A DNA stretch of 32,190 nt, taken from NCBI GenBank assembly GCA_000431215.1, contig HF985594.1, forward strand, positions 1 through 32,190, read 5' to 3'. Shown here one piece after another: positions 23,870 through 31,972 of this stretch. The notes under the pieces are model-generated. The model searched no databases, was not told the DNA's origin, and worked only from the letters and a program-made list of their open reading frames with translations. Positions within the stretch are counted from its first letter, which is position 1. The number at the start of each line of letters is the position of its first letter. The translations under genes and the position numbers were made by a program. The DNA is from Prevotella sp. CAG:1031 (GTDB taxonomy: Bacteria; Bacteroidota; Bacteroidia; Bacteroidales; Muribaculaceae).

Positions 23870-25027
23870 TTAGAGTTTTGAGGCGATAAATTCCGTGGCC
23901 ACGCGGCGTGCGGCGCTGTTCGAAGCCACAAAGTCGTCGTAGGTCGGGCTGTCGGTGTGGTCGACACTGTCGAGCGTGGCCTCTATGACGCGGTAGATGT
24001 CGGTGAATCCGATGCGGCCCTGACGGAAAGCCTCGTTGGCAATTTCATTGGCGGCGTTGATGACGCAGGCGGCATTCCCTCCGCGGCGGAACGACTCGGC
24101 GGCGAGGCCGAGGCAAGGGAACCGCCCGTAGTCGGGCTTCTCGAACGACAGCGAGGCTATGTCGGCGAGCCTCAGGCGATAGTCGGCCGAGGCGAGGCGC
24201 GTTGTCTCACCAAGCGCGTAGCTGATCGGCAGGCGCATATCGGGAACGCCGAGCTGAGCCTTGATGCTGCCGTCGACAAATTCTACCATCGAATGGACTA
24301 TCGACTGGGGGTGGACAACCGGCGTTATTCTGTCGGCCGGGATGTCGAAAAGCCATCTTGCTTCGATTATCTCGAATGCCTTGTTGAGCATAGTGGCCGA
24401 GTCGACGGTGATTTTAGCGCCCATGCTCCAGCTCGGATGCTGAAGCGCCTGTTCTACGGTGACTTTCTCGAGTTCGTGCTCTGAAAGGGAGCGGAACGGC
24501 CCTCCCGACGCTGTTATTATGAGCCGTTCGACGTTTTCGGGCTGCTCGCCGCGCAGACACTGGTAGATGGCCGAATGCTCCGAGTCGACGGGGTAGATGC
24601 GTGTGGCCGAGGCAGCTGCCCGTTTCATTACGAGTTCTCCGGCAACCACTAAGGTCTCCTTGTTGGCCAGCGCTATGTCTTTGCCTGCCTCGATGGCGCG
24701 CAGAGTCGGCTCAAGGCCGCTGTAGCCGACGGTGGCGGTCAGCACGGTGTCGACATCGTCGCGTGTGCACGCTTCGGCGAGCGCCGTCGGACCGCATGCC
24801 GTGGCGATTCCTTCGGGTTCGAGGGCTTCGCGCAATCTTGCGTATTTGCTTTCGTCGGCAATGACAGCGAGGGCAGGGCGGAACCTGAGGGCCTGAGCGA
24901 TGAGCTTGTCGACCTGGCTGCCGGCTGCGAGAACCCGCGCCTCGAAGAGGTCGGGACGACGCGCTATGATGTCGAGCGCCTGTGTTCCTATCGAGCCGGT
25001 ACTTCCGGCCACAGCAATACGTTTCAT
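23870..25027 (-). CDS. dxr: 1-Deoxy-D-xylulose-5-phosphate reductoisomerase
   Basis: A 385-residue cytoplasmic enzyme of the MEP isoprenoid pathway, using NADPH and Mg2+ or Mn2+ to make MEP. The NADPH loop is GSTGSIGTQALDII, and the substrate and metal motifs KETLVVAGE, DSEHSAIYQCL, ITASGGPFR and SWSMGAKITVDSATMLNK are all present. ATG at 25027 is chosen over 25039 because KRIAVAGSTG is the family N-terminus. It heads the long minus-strand run and has a full promoter just upstream. Confidence 0.96.
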   Translation of the reverse strand: MKRIAVAGSTGSIGTQALDIIARRPDLFEARVLAAGSQVDKLIAQALRFRPALAVIADESKYARLREALEPEGIATACGPTALAEACTRDDVDTVLTATVGYSGLEPTLRAIEAGKDIALANKETLVVAGELVMKRAAASATRIYPVDSEHSAIYQCLRGEQPENVERLIITASGGPFRSLSEHELEKVTVEQALQHPSWSMGAKITVDSATMLNKAFEIIEARWLFDIPADRITPVVHPQSIVHSMVEFVDGSIKAQLGVPDMRLPISYALGETTRLASADYRLRLADIASLSFEKPDYGRFPCLGLAAESFRRGGNAACVINAANEIANEAFRQGRIGFTDIYRVIEATLDSVDHTDSPTYDDFVASNSAARRVATEFIASKL

Positions 25028-25046
25028 GTAGCTACACAATTTCGCG

Positions 25047-25078
25047 CAAAGTTACGACAAATCCCCCATACCGACAAA
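25047..25078 (-). promoter_or_regulatory. dxr promoter
   Basis: On the minus strand, TTTG (25075-25078) and TAACTTTG (25047-25054) are separated by 20 bp, the Bacteroidota -33/-7 layout. The implied leader is about 14 nt. Confidence 0.75.
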
Positions 25079-25198
25079 TTCGCTCGCGCAGACATATTTT
25101 GTAGCTAAATTTAGTTATTGTTTGTTAATTTTTATTGACAAAGAGGACTTTTGCGGTGTAGCGCAGGCGTGGCGTTGGGCCGTTTGGGGATTTTTTTG

Positions 25199-25206
25199 TA
25201 ACTTTG
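25199..25206 (+). promoter_or_regulatory. -7 box of the rimP operon
   Basis: TAACTTTG, an exact consensus match, 57 bases before the rimP ATG. GTTG at 25174-25177 is a candidate -33, with 21 bp spacing. The upstream stretch to dxr is AT-rich, as usual for divergent promoters. Confidence 0.65.
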
Positions 25207-25222
25207 CGCTATCAAAGTCACT

Positions 25223-25244
25223 GAGGGGGCCGCGCGGTTCCCTC
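25223..25244 (+). promoter_or_regulatory. Leader hairpin of the rimP-nusA-infB mRNA
   Basis: A 9 bp stem (two G-U pairs) with loop GCGC in the predicted 5' leader. In E. coli nusA-infB is autoregulated through its leader; whether this hairpin does anything similar is a guess. Confidence 0.35.
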
Positions 25245-25262
25245 TCTTTATTGCATAAGCGC

Positions 25263-25751
25263 ATGATAGACAAGCAATTCATATCCTCGGCTGTTGCCGA
25301 TGCCATCAGTGGCACCGACATATTCATTGTCGACGTCGAGATCGATGCCGACGACAATATTGTTGTGCTGCTCGACAGTCCCGGACTTCTCGATCTCGAT
25401 GAGGTCAGCGAGATCTCGCGCAAGGTCAATGCCTCGATCGAGGCTGCCGATCCCGCCTATAATTATTCGCTGGAGCTCGGATCGGCCGGACTGACGTCAC
25501 CCCTGAAGGTGCGCGGCCAATATGAGAAGAACGTCGGCAATGCCGTTGAGGTAATGACCGCCGACGGCCGCAAGCTGCGCGGCGTCATCGCTGCCGTTTC
25601 TGACGCCGGCGAGCCGCTGGCTTTCACTCTCGAACGCGAGGAAAAAGTGCGTGAGTCGGGCGCCAAGCGCCCTGTTGTCAAGACTGTGGCCGAGAACTTC
25701 GATGTTCCGGCCGGAGTGCGCAGTGTCATACCTGTAATAGATTTCAAATAA
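25263..25751 (+). CDS. rimP: Ribosome maturation factor
   Basis: A 162-residue RimP, needed for 30S subunit maturation. It has the N-terminal alpha/beta domain (ISGTDIFIVDVEIDADDNIVVLLD) and the C-terminal Sm-like barrel (YEKNVGNAVEVMTADGRKLRGVI). SPGLLDLDEVSEISRKV is the usual RimP motif. The ATG at 25263 is used; the longer open frame upstream covers the promoter and has no homology. It is the first gene of rimP-nusA-infB-folK. Confidence 0.92.
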   Translation: MIDKQFISSAVADAISGTDIFIVDVEIDADDNIVVLLDSPGLLDLDEVSEISRKVNASIEAADPAYNYSLELGSAGLTSPLKVRGQYEKNVGNAVEVMTADGRKLRGVIAAVSDAGEPLAFTLEREEKVRESGAKRPVVKTVAENFDVPAGVRSVIPVIDFK

Positions 25752-25770
25752 ACTACAATAATATATCCCC

Positions 25771-27030
25771 ATGGCTAAAAAAGAGGAAGCACCCAACATG
25801 GTCGAACGTTTTGCCGAGTTCAAGGAACTCAAAAACATCGACAAGACAACCATGATCAGTGTGCTCGAAGAGTCGTTTCGCAACGTACTCGCCAAGATGT
25901 TCGGCACCGACGAGAACCTCGATGTCATCATGAACCCCGACAAGGGCGATGTGCAGATATTCCAGAACCTCGAGGTCGTTCCCGACGGATCGGTGACCGA
26001 CCCGAATCTTCAGATATCGCTCAGCGACGCGCGCGCCGACGGTGACCCCGATGTTGAAATCGGTGAGGAACACACCAAGGAGATTATCTTCGCCGACTTC
26101 GGCCGCCGTGCCATCCTGAACCTTCGCCAGACCCTTCAGTCGAAGATCCTCGACCTCCAGAAAGAGGCTATTTACAATCGTTTCAAGGAACTTGAAGGCC
26201 AGCTCATCACCGGCGAAGTCTATCAGACATGGTCGAAAGAGACCCTTCTTCTCGACGACGACAAAACAGAACTGCTTCTGCCGCGCAGCGAGGCTATCCC
26301 CGGCGACTATTTCCGCAAGGGGGAGATGGTTCGCGCCGTCATCGCCAATGTCGACAACAAGAACAACAATCCCAAGATAACCGTGTCGCGCGTCAACGAC
26401 GCTTTCCTATGCCGACTGTTCGAGCAGGAGGTGCCTGAGATTCACGACGGTCTTATCAACATACGTGCCGTTGCCCGTATCCCGGGCGAGCGCGCCAAAA
26501 TCGCCGTCGAGAGTTACGACGACCGCATCGACCCCGTGGGGGCCTGCGTCGGCGTCAAAGGCTCGCGAATCCACGGCATAGTGCGCGAGCTGCGTAATGA
26601 AAATATCGACGTCATCACCTGGACCCGCGATCCGCAGCTGCTTATTCAGCGCGCTCTCGCCCCGGCCAAGGTCAGCAATATCCACCTCGACGAAGCCGAG
26701 AAGAAAGCCGAAGTATTCCTGCGTCCCGAAGAGGTGTCGCTGGCTATCGGTAAGGGTGGCATGAACATCAAGCTCGCCTCGAAACTGACAGGATATGTTA
26801 TCGACGTCTATCGCGACAGCGAGGAACAGTTCGACGAAGACATCTATCTCGACGAGTTCAAGGACGAGATCGAGGGATGGGTTATCGACGCTCTCAAGTC
26901 GATAGGCTGTGTGACAGCGAAGAATGTTCTGAACACTCCGCGCCAGACCCTCATCGACAAAGCCGACCTCGAAGAAGAGACCGTTGACAACGTTATCGAA
27001 GTGCTTCGCGCCGAGTTCGAGGAAGACTGA
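25771..27030 (+). CDS. nusA: Transcription termination/antitermination factor NusA
   Basis: A 419-residue protein with an N-terminal RNA polymerase-binding domain (about 1-125), an S1 domain (ITGEVYQTWSKETLLL...VRAVIANVD), and two KH domains, with GVKGSRIHGIVREL in the first and KGGMNIKLASKLTGYVID in the second. A short C-terminal segment contains a helix-hairpin-helix-like part (ALKSIGCVTAKNVLNTPRQTL). It binds the elongating polymerase and tunes pausing and termination. It is 19 bp after rimP. Confidence 0.95.
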   Translation: MAKKEEAPNMVERFAEFKELKNIDKTTMISVLEESFRNVLAKMFGTDENLDVIMNPDKGDVQIFQNLEVVPDGSVTDPNLQISLSDARADGDPDVEIGEEHTKEIIFADFGRRAILNLRQTLQSKILDLQKEAIYNRFKELEGQLITGEVYQTWSKETLLLDDDKTELLLPRSEAIPGDYFRKGEMVRAVIANVDNKNNNPKITVSRVNDAFLCRLFEQEVPEIHDGLINIRAVARIPGERAKIAVESYDDRIDPVGACVGVKGSRIHGIVRELRNENIDVITWTRDPQLLIQRALAPAKVSNIHLDEAEKKAEVFLRPEEVSLAIGKGGMNIKLASKLTGYVIDVYRDSEEQFDEDIYLDEFKDEIEGWVIDALKSIGCVTAKNVLNTPRQTLIDKADLEEETVDNVIEVLRAEFEED

Positions 27031-27096
27031 TTTCCCCGGACGCTCTCTTCTCCATTCCTCTCACCTCAGAAAACCAGTAACCTCTAAAAACCGCAA

Positions 27097-29988
27097 ATGG
27101 CGAGAATAAAGTTAAGTAAAGCAGCCAAAGACCTCAATGTCAGCGTGTCGACCCTGGTGGACCAGCTCGGCAAGCACAACATACAAGTGGAGGACAATCC
27201 CAATGCCCGTATCGATGAATCGGCCTACGGGATTCTCCTGACGGTGTATGGCAAAGACAGCGCCCTCAAGAGCAAGATCGACGACATCCTGTCGACACGC
27301 AAACCCAAGGCCGAGCCTGAACCCAAGGCCGAGCCAAAGCCCAAGCCCGCGCCGGCGGAAGAGGAACCGGTAGAACTGACAACAAAAGTCGTCAAACCAA
27401 AGATAATAGGCCACGTTGAGCTCGACAAGAACGGCAATGTGGTCAAGCCGGCCGTTCAGGAACCTAAGCCTGAGCCCAAGCCGGAGCCGAAGCCTGAGCC
27501 CAAGCCCGAGCCTAAGCCCGAGCCTAAGCCCGAGCCTAATCCCGAGCCTAATCCCGAGCCTAAACCCGAGCCTGAGCCTAAGCCGGAGCCGAAAGTTGTG
27601 GCTGATGTGGCTGATGTGGCTGATGTTGCTGATGTTGCTGAGGTGGCTGACAAGTCGGACAAGTCCGACTTGTCGGAGAAGCCAGAGAAGCCCGCGGAGC
27701 CGGCCAAAGCCGACGACGAGGTTTTCACTCTTGAGGCTCCCAAACCCAAGGTGCAGCTCAATGTCGTCGGGCATATCGACCTGTCGGCCCTCAACCAGTC
27801 GACTCGTCCTAAGAAGAAATCAAAAGAAGAGAAGCGGGCCGATCGCATGGCCGCTGCCCGAGGCAACGGTCAGGCCGGATCAGGCGACCGCAAGAAGCGG
27901 CGCCGCATCGGCGGCCAGAAGGTCGACATCGAAAAGGCCGGTGGCCAGAATCCGCCCTCACAGGGTGGTGGCCGCGGTGGCAATCAGGGCCGTGGTGGCA
28001 ATGACCAAAGCCGCGGACGCGACCGCAATTCCAACAAAGAGAACCGCCGCAAACAGGCTCCCGCTCATGTTGAGGTGAGCGACGACGATGTCCAGAAGCA
28101 GATCAAGGAGACTCTCGCACGTCTCACCGCCAAGGACAAGGCCGGCAAGAAAGGCGCCAAATGGCGCAAGGAGAAGCGCGAGGCAAACGCTTCGCGTGAA
28201 CGTGAGGAAGCGCGCCGCGAGGCCGCCGAGAGCAAGACGCTGAAGCTCACCGAATTTGTGACCGCCAACGAGCTTGCCTCGCTGATGGACATCCCGGTTA
28301 ACAATGTCATCGCTACATGCATGAATCTCGGAGTCATGGTGTCGATCAACCAGCGCCTCGATGCCGAGACAATCAATATCGTGGCCGAAGAGTTCGGCTT
28401 CCAGACCGAATATGTCAGCGCCGAGGTCTCCGAGGCCATCGCCGCCGAAGAGGAAGTCGATACCGAGGCCGATCTCGAGAGCCGTCCGCCGATCGTGACT
28501 GTCATGGGCCATGTCGACCACGGTAAGACCTCGCTGCTCGACTATATCCGCAACGCCAACGTCATCGCAGGCGAGGCCGGCGGTATAACCCAGCATATCG
28601 GCGCCTACAACGTCAAGCTCTCCGACGGACGCCACATAACATTCCTCGATACCCCGGGCCACGAGGCTTTCACCGCCATGCGCGCCCGCGGTGCCAAGGT
28701 GACCGACCTCTGTATCATCATTGTCGCCGCCGACGACGACGTGATGCCTCAGACTGTCGAGGCCATCAACCATGCTTCCGCAGCAGGCGTTCCGATGGTG
28801 TTCGCCATCAACAAGATCGATAAACCGGCCGCCAACCCCGAGAAGATCAAGGAGGAACTTGCCAATATGAACTACCTCGTCGAAGAATGGGGTGGCAAGT
28901 ACCAGAGCCAGGACATCTCGGCCAAGAAAGGTATCGGTGTCGACGAGCTGATGGAAAAGGTTCTTCTCGAGGCTGAGATGCTTGACCTCAAGGCCAACCC
29001 GAACCGCAAGGCAACGGGTTCGATAATCGAGTCGAGTCTCGACAAGGGACGCGGTTATGTCGCAACGGTGCTCGTGCAGAACGGCACACTGCGCGTCGGC
29101 GACACCATCCTTGCCGGAACCCATTTCGGACGCGTCAAGGCGATGTTCAACGAGCGCAACCAGCGCATCAAGGAGGCCGGCCCTGCCGAGCCGGCCCTTA
29201 TCCTGGGCCTTAACGGTGCTCCTACGGCCGGCGACACCTTCAATGTCATGGAGTCGGAACAGGAGGCCCGTGAAATCGCCACCAAGCGCGTTCAGCTCCA
29301 GCGCGAGCAGGGAATACGCACAAAGAAGATTCTGACTCTCGAAGACATAGGCCGTCGCCGCGCAATCGGCAACTTCCAGGAGCTCAACATAATTGTCAAA
29401 GGCGACGTCGACGGCTCAATAGAGGCTCTGACCGATTCGCTTATCAAACTGTCGACCGAGGAAATTCAGGTCAATGTGCTACATAAGGCAGTCGGCGAGA
29501 TTTCGGAGAGCGATGTGACGCTCGCCGCCGCTTCCGACGCCATCATTATCGGTTTCCAGGTGCGCCCGTCGCTGGCTGCGCGCCGCGAGGCCGAGCGCGA
29601 GGGGGTCGAGATACGCCTCTATTCGGTTATCTATCAGGCTATCGAGGAAGTCAAAGACGCTATGGAGGGTATGCTTGCTCCCGAACTTAAGGAGGAAGTC
29701 ACCGGCACGGCCGAAGTGCTCCAGACGTTCAAGATCTCGAAGGTCGGCACAATCGCCGGCGCCATTGTGCGCGAGGGTAAGATCAAGCGCAGCTGCAAGG
29801 TGCGCCTTATCCGCGACGGTATTGTGCGCTATACCGGCGAGCTCGGATCGCTCAAGCGCCTTAAAGACGACGTCAAAGAGGTCACTTCGGGCTACGACTG
29901 CGGTATGTCGATAGCCGGCTACAACGACATTCAGGAAGGCGACCTCATCGAAGCCTTCGAGACTGTCGAGGTCAAGAAGTCGCTCTGA
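27097..29988 (+). CDS. infB: Translation initiation factor IF-2
   Basis: A 963-residue GTPase that brings fMet-tRNA to the 30S subunit. The IF2_N helix bundle (RIKLSKAAKDLNVSVSTLVDQL) is followed by a long acidic/basic linker to about residue 330, a second IF2_N-like domain, then the G domain with GHVDHGKTS at 471-479, DTPGHEAF and NKID, and the C-terminal domains ending at 29988. The linker holds a KPEP tract at 27464-27593 and an ADV tract at 27601-27646. Length agrees with other Bacteroidales IF-2. Its stop codon overlaps the folK start (TGATG). Confidence 0.96.
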   Translation: MARIKLSKAAKDLNVSVSTLVDQLGKHNIQVEDNPNARIDESAYGILLTVYGKDSALKSKIDDILSTRKPKAEPEPKAEPKPKPAPAEEEPVELTTKVVKPKIIGHVELDKNGNVVKPAVQEPKPEPKPEPKPEPKPEPKPEPKPEPNPEPNPEPKPEPEPKPEPKVVADVADVADVADVAEVADKSDKSDLSEKPEKPAEPAKADDEVFTLEAPKPKVQLNVVGHIDLSALNQSTRPKKKSKEEKRADRMAAARGNGQAGSGDRKKRRRIGGQKVDIEKAGGQNPPSQGGGRGGNQGRGGNDQSRGRDRNSNKENRRKQAPAHVEVSDDDVQKQIKETLARLTAKDKAGKKGAKWRKEKREANASREREEARREAAESKTLKLTEFVTANELASLMDIPVNNVIATCMNLGVMVSINQRLDAETINIVAEEFGFQTEYVSAEVSEAIAAEEEVDTEADLESRPPIVTVMGHVDHGKTSLLDYIRNANVIAGEAGGITQHIGAYNVKLSDGRHITFLDTPGHEAFTAMRARGAKVTDLCIIIVAADDDVMPQTVEAINHASAAGVPMVFAINKIDKPAANPEKIKEELANMNYLVEEWGGKYQSQDISAKKGIGVDELMEKVLLEAEMLDLKANPNRKATGSIIESSLDKGRGYVATVLVQNGTLRVGDTILAGTHFGRVKAMFNERNQRIKEAGPAEPALILGLNGAPTAGDTFNVMESEQEAREIATKRVQLQREQGIRTKKILTLEDIGRRRAIGNFQELNIIVKGDVDGSIEALTDSLIKLSTEEIQVNVLHKAVGEISESDVTLAAASDAIIIGFQVRPSLAARREAEREGVEIRLYSVIYQAIEEVKDAMEGMLAPELKEEVTGTAEVLQTFKISKVGTIAGAIVREGKIKRSCKVRLIRDGIVRYTGELGSLKRLKDDVKEVTSGYDCGMSIAGYNDIQEGDLIEAFETVEVKKSL
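27464..27593 (+). repeat. KPEP-coding hexanucleotide tract in infB
   Basis: About twenty near-tandem six-base units (variants of CCTGAG/CCCAAG) encode Lys-Pro-Glu-Pro runs, with a few Asn replacements. Such tracts are prone to slippage and vary in length between strains. All units keep the reading frame. Confidence 0.8.
27601..27646 (+). repeat. ADV-coding nine-base tract in infB
   Basis: Five units of GCTGATGTG-like sequence encode Ala-Asp-Val repeats within the flexible linker of IF-2. Confidence 0.75.
27649..27674. repeat. 11 bp inverted repeat inside infB
   Basis: GACAAGTCGGA (27649-27659) and its exact complement (27664-27674) enclose the loop CAAG. It encodes DKSDKSDLS in the linker. 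Such a perfect hairpin inside a coding region is unusual and may be a repeat insertion. Confidence 0.6.
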
Positions 29989-30407
29989 TGGCTACAGCCT
30001 ATATAAATCTCGGATCAAATATCGGCGACCGCCGCTCTACGATAGAGCGCGCGGTCGCCGCCATTGAAGCCGATCTCGGAGTCAGTGCGCGCCGGTCGCA
30101 ATGGGTCGAGTCAGAGCCGTGGGGCTTCGACTCTCCAAATCGGTTTGTCAATCTCGGCATAGCTGTCGACACTGACCTGGAGCCGATCGAGCTTCTGCGC
30201 CGTCTTCAGGCTGTCGAGAAATCCATCGATCCGTCGTCTCACCGCGACGCCGAGGGCCGCTATATCGACCGCGTCATCGACATCGACCTGATAGCTGTGG
30301 ATCATCTCGTTGTAGACACACCCGAACTGACGCTCCCTCATCCGCGAATGAAAGAGCGCCCCTTCGTCATGGGCCCGCTTCTCGAACTCTGCCCCGACTG
30401 GCTCTAG
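29988..30407 (+). CDS. folK: HPPK, folate biosynthesis pyrophosphokinase
   Basis: A 139-residue 6-hydroxymethyl-7,8-dihydropterin pyrophosphokinase. The start YINLGSNIGDR and the motif DRVIDIDLIAVD with LPHPRMKERPFV are diagnostic. It makes the pyrophosphate donor used by dihydropteroate synthase. The start codon overlaps the infB stop codon by one base, so it is translationally coupled. Its stop codon overlaps that of the convergent AlbA_2 gene within CTAG. Confidence 0.94.
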   Translation: MATAYINLGSNIGDRRSTIERAVAAIEADLGVSARRSQWVESEPWGFDSPNRFVNLGIAVDTDLEPIELLRRLQAVEKSIDPSSHRDAEGRYIDRVIDIDLIAVDHLVVDTPELTLPHPRMKERPFVMGPLLELCPDWL

Positions 30408-31066
30408 GGATTGTCGGGAGCGGGGATTATTTCGACGGGGTTGTGGCCGATGCGGAAGTCGATCAGTCCGAGGCTGTAGAGACGGGCGAAGGCTTCTTCG
30501 GCGCGTTCGCCGGTGATATGGAGAAGGCGCAAGGCTTCGTCGTAGGTAATACCGTTACGTTCAGACAGAAGATCGAGCAGACCGCGCTCCGTGCCGTCGA
30601 GCGACATGGCGCAGGCTGCCCCGGAGGGGCCGCGCCAAGCCTTGCCTACGAATGAAGGCACGGCGATGTTTTCATCGGCTACCCGGTAGTAGGCGCGGCG
30701 GGTTCCGTCGGCTTCCCTGACGACGACCGGACGCCGTTCGGCTCTGGCGATGACGACGCGGAACACAACCACTCCCGGATCGATTTTAAAGGCGGTGACT
30801 TCGATGGGCTGCGGCGGAACGCAATACATCCGGGCGGCCTGTTCGACAACGAAGATGTCTTCCTCTGATCTCACTCCGGCGATCGTTCCGTTGTCTTTGA
30901 CACCGACAAGCAGGCGGCCGCCGCGGTTGTTGGCGAAAGCCGACACGCTGCGGGCTATCTTGCGGGCGTCGCTGATGGCAAATTTGAAATCTTGCTCTTC
31001 GTGCTCCCCCTGACTGATAAGTTCGCGGATATAGTATCTGCCCCTGACGGGTCTCAGGTCTTTCAT
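30404..31066 (-). CDS. AlbA_2-domain DNA-binding protein
   Basis: A 220-residue protein. The front half has the AlbA_2 (Schlafen AlbA_2-like) pattern, GEHEEQDFKF followed by AFANNRGGRLLVGVKDNGTIAGV. The C-terminal 60 residues (GTERGLLDLLSERNGITYDEALRLLHITGERAEEAFARLYSLGLIDF) look like a winged helix. Such proteins are usually annotated as ATP-binding or transcriptional regulators; what this one binds is not known. It is 12 bp after mtnN, so it is likely co-transcribed with it. Confidence 0.78.
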   Translation of the reverse strand: MKDLRPVRGRYYIRELISQGEHEEQDFKFAISDARKIARSVSAFANNRGGRLLVGVKDNGTIAGVRSEEDIFVVEQAARMYCVPPQPIEVTAFKIDPGVVVFRVVIARAERRPVVVREADGTRRAYYRVADENIAVPSFVGKAWRGPSGAACAMSLDGTERGLLDLLSERNGITYDEALRLLHITGERAEEAFARLYSLGLIDFRIGHNPVEIIPAPDNP

Positions 31067-31078
31067 GGCCCGGAGCTT

Positions 31079-31756
31079 TTAGTGCAGTTCCGCAAGAAGG
31101 CGCGTTACGATGCCGAATGTCTCGTGGGGGGCACGTTCCCAGAAATTCTCATACTGTCCGACATTGTCGTCGGAGCTGCCCGGGGTGTCGCTGACGACGC
31201 GCACCGACAGAAAGTCGACGCCGCGCTTGAAACATGTCTGGGCAAGCGGCGCGCTCTCCATGTCGACGGCTATAGCGTCGGGATACATGGCGAGAATTGT
31301 GTCGACCTCAGATTTCTTCGATATGAAGATGTCGCCCGAGGCTATGAGCCCTTTGCGAACGCCGTCGAGGGCCGGAAGCCCGAGAACCGGAGCCGGAGGG
31401 GTGAAGAAAAGCGGACAGCCGTCGGCTTCGCCGGGATTTGTGCCGGGCCCGCACCATACGTCGTGGTATGCCACACGCGCGCCTGCCACGACGTCGCCGC
31501 AGCGTGCGCCGATGCCTGTTCCGCCGGCGACTCCTGTGTTGATCACGAGCTGGGGGGCGGTGGCTTCGATGAGCGTCAGGGCGCCGATGGCGGCGTTGAC
31601 CTTGCCGATGCCGCACTTGACAACTGCCAGACTGTGGCAGCCGAGCGTTCCGCGATGTATTGAAATGCCGTTGACGGTCTCTGTCGTGTGGCCTTCGAGA
31701 AGGGGAAGAAGAAGACGCAACTCCTTGTCCATGGCCACTATAATGCCTATCTTCAT
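31079..31756 (-). CDS. mtnN: 5'-Methylthioadenosine/S-adenosylhomocysteine nucleosidase
   Basis: A 225-residue phosphorylase-fold enzyme that cleaves MTA and SAH to adenine and a thioribose or ribosylhomocysteine, recycling methyltransferase by-products. Visible motifs are IGIIVAMDKELRLL, NTGVAGG, AVDMESAPLAQTC (purine and ribose site Glu) and VRVVSDTPGSSD (catalytic Asp). The ATG at 31756 matches the family start; the open frame extends 42 bases upstream through the promoter. Confidence 0.94.
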   Translation of the reverse strand: MKIGIIVAMDKELRLLLPLLEGHTTETVNGISIHRGTLGCHSLAVVKCGIGKVNAAIGALTLIEATAPQLVINTGVAGGTGIGARCGDVVAGARVAYHDVWCGPGTNPGEADGCPLFFTPPAPVLGLPALDGVRKGLIASGDIFISKKSEVDTILAMYPDAIAVDMESAPLAQTCFKRGVDFLSVRVVSDTPGSSDDNVGQYENFWERAPHETFGIVTRLLAELH

Positions 31757-31779
31757 AGTCGTGGTTCTTTTGTGGAGCA

Positions 31780-31787
31780 CAAAAATA
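31780..31787 (-). promoter_or_regulatory. -7 box of mtnN
   Basis: Minus-strand TATTTTTG matches TAnnTTTG, about 23 bases before the mtnN ATG. No clear -33 is visible. Confidence 0.55.
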
Positions 31788-31860
31788 ACGAAAAACAACG
31801 AAATTTTTTTCTCATCCCTGAACCTTTTTGACGGTCGCCGTGTTCTAAAGATGTAGTTAC

Positions 31861-31944
31861 TATATTTGCACTGTGTTTTTTCATGGTAATAGATTTAAGG
31901 TTAAAGAAATTTCCGGGTGGTCTGTGAAGACCGCCCGGTTTTTT
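31861..31944 (+). ncRNA. Possible small RNA or leader before aroQ
   Basis: TATATTTG at 31861-31868 is an exact -7 box. About 45 bases after the likely start (near 31873) comes an 11 bp stem (31913-31923 with 31928-31938), with tetraloop GTGA and six T at 31939-31944, a textbook intrinsic terminator. This predicts a discrete transcript of roughly 70 nt ending before aroQ. It could be a small RNA or an attenuator. There is no credible reading frame inside. A second box for aroQ lies right after the terminator. Confidence 0.5.
31913..31944 (+). terminator. Intrinsic terminator upstream of aroQ
   Basis: CCGGGTGGTCT and AGACCGCCCGG (one G-T pair) form an 11 bp stem with GTGA loop, followed by TTTTTT. 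The plus-strand orientation is clear. Confidence 0.8.
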
Positions 31945-31945
31945 G

Positions 31946-31953
31946 TAATTTTG
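31946..31953 (+). promoter_or_regulatory. -7 box of aroQ
   Basis: TAATTTTG matches TAnnTTTG, 19 bases before the aroQ ATG and just after the terminator. The -33 region would overlap the terminator stem. Confidence 0.5.
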
Positions 31954-31972
31954 CCGAAAACAGCTATCCGGC

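Noticed and set aside
27958..29124. 388-codon minus-strand open frame opposite infB
   Set aside because: Antisense shadow of the IF-2 G domain region.
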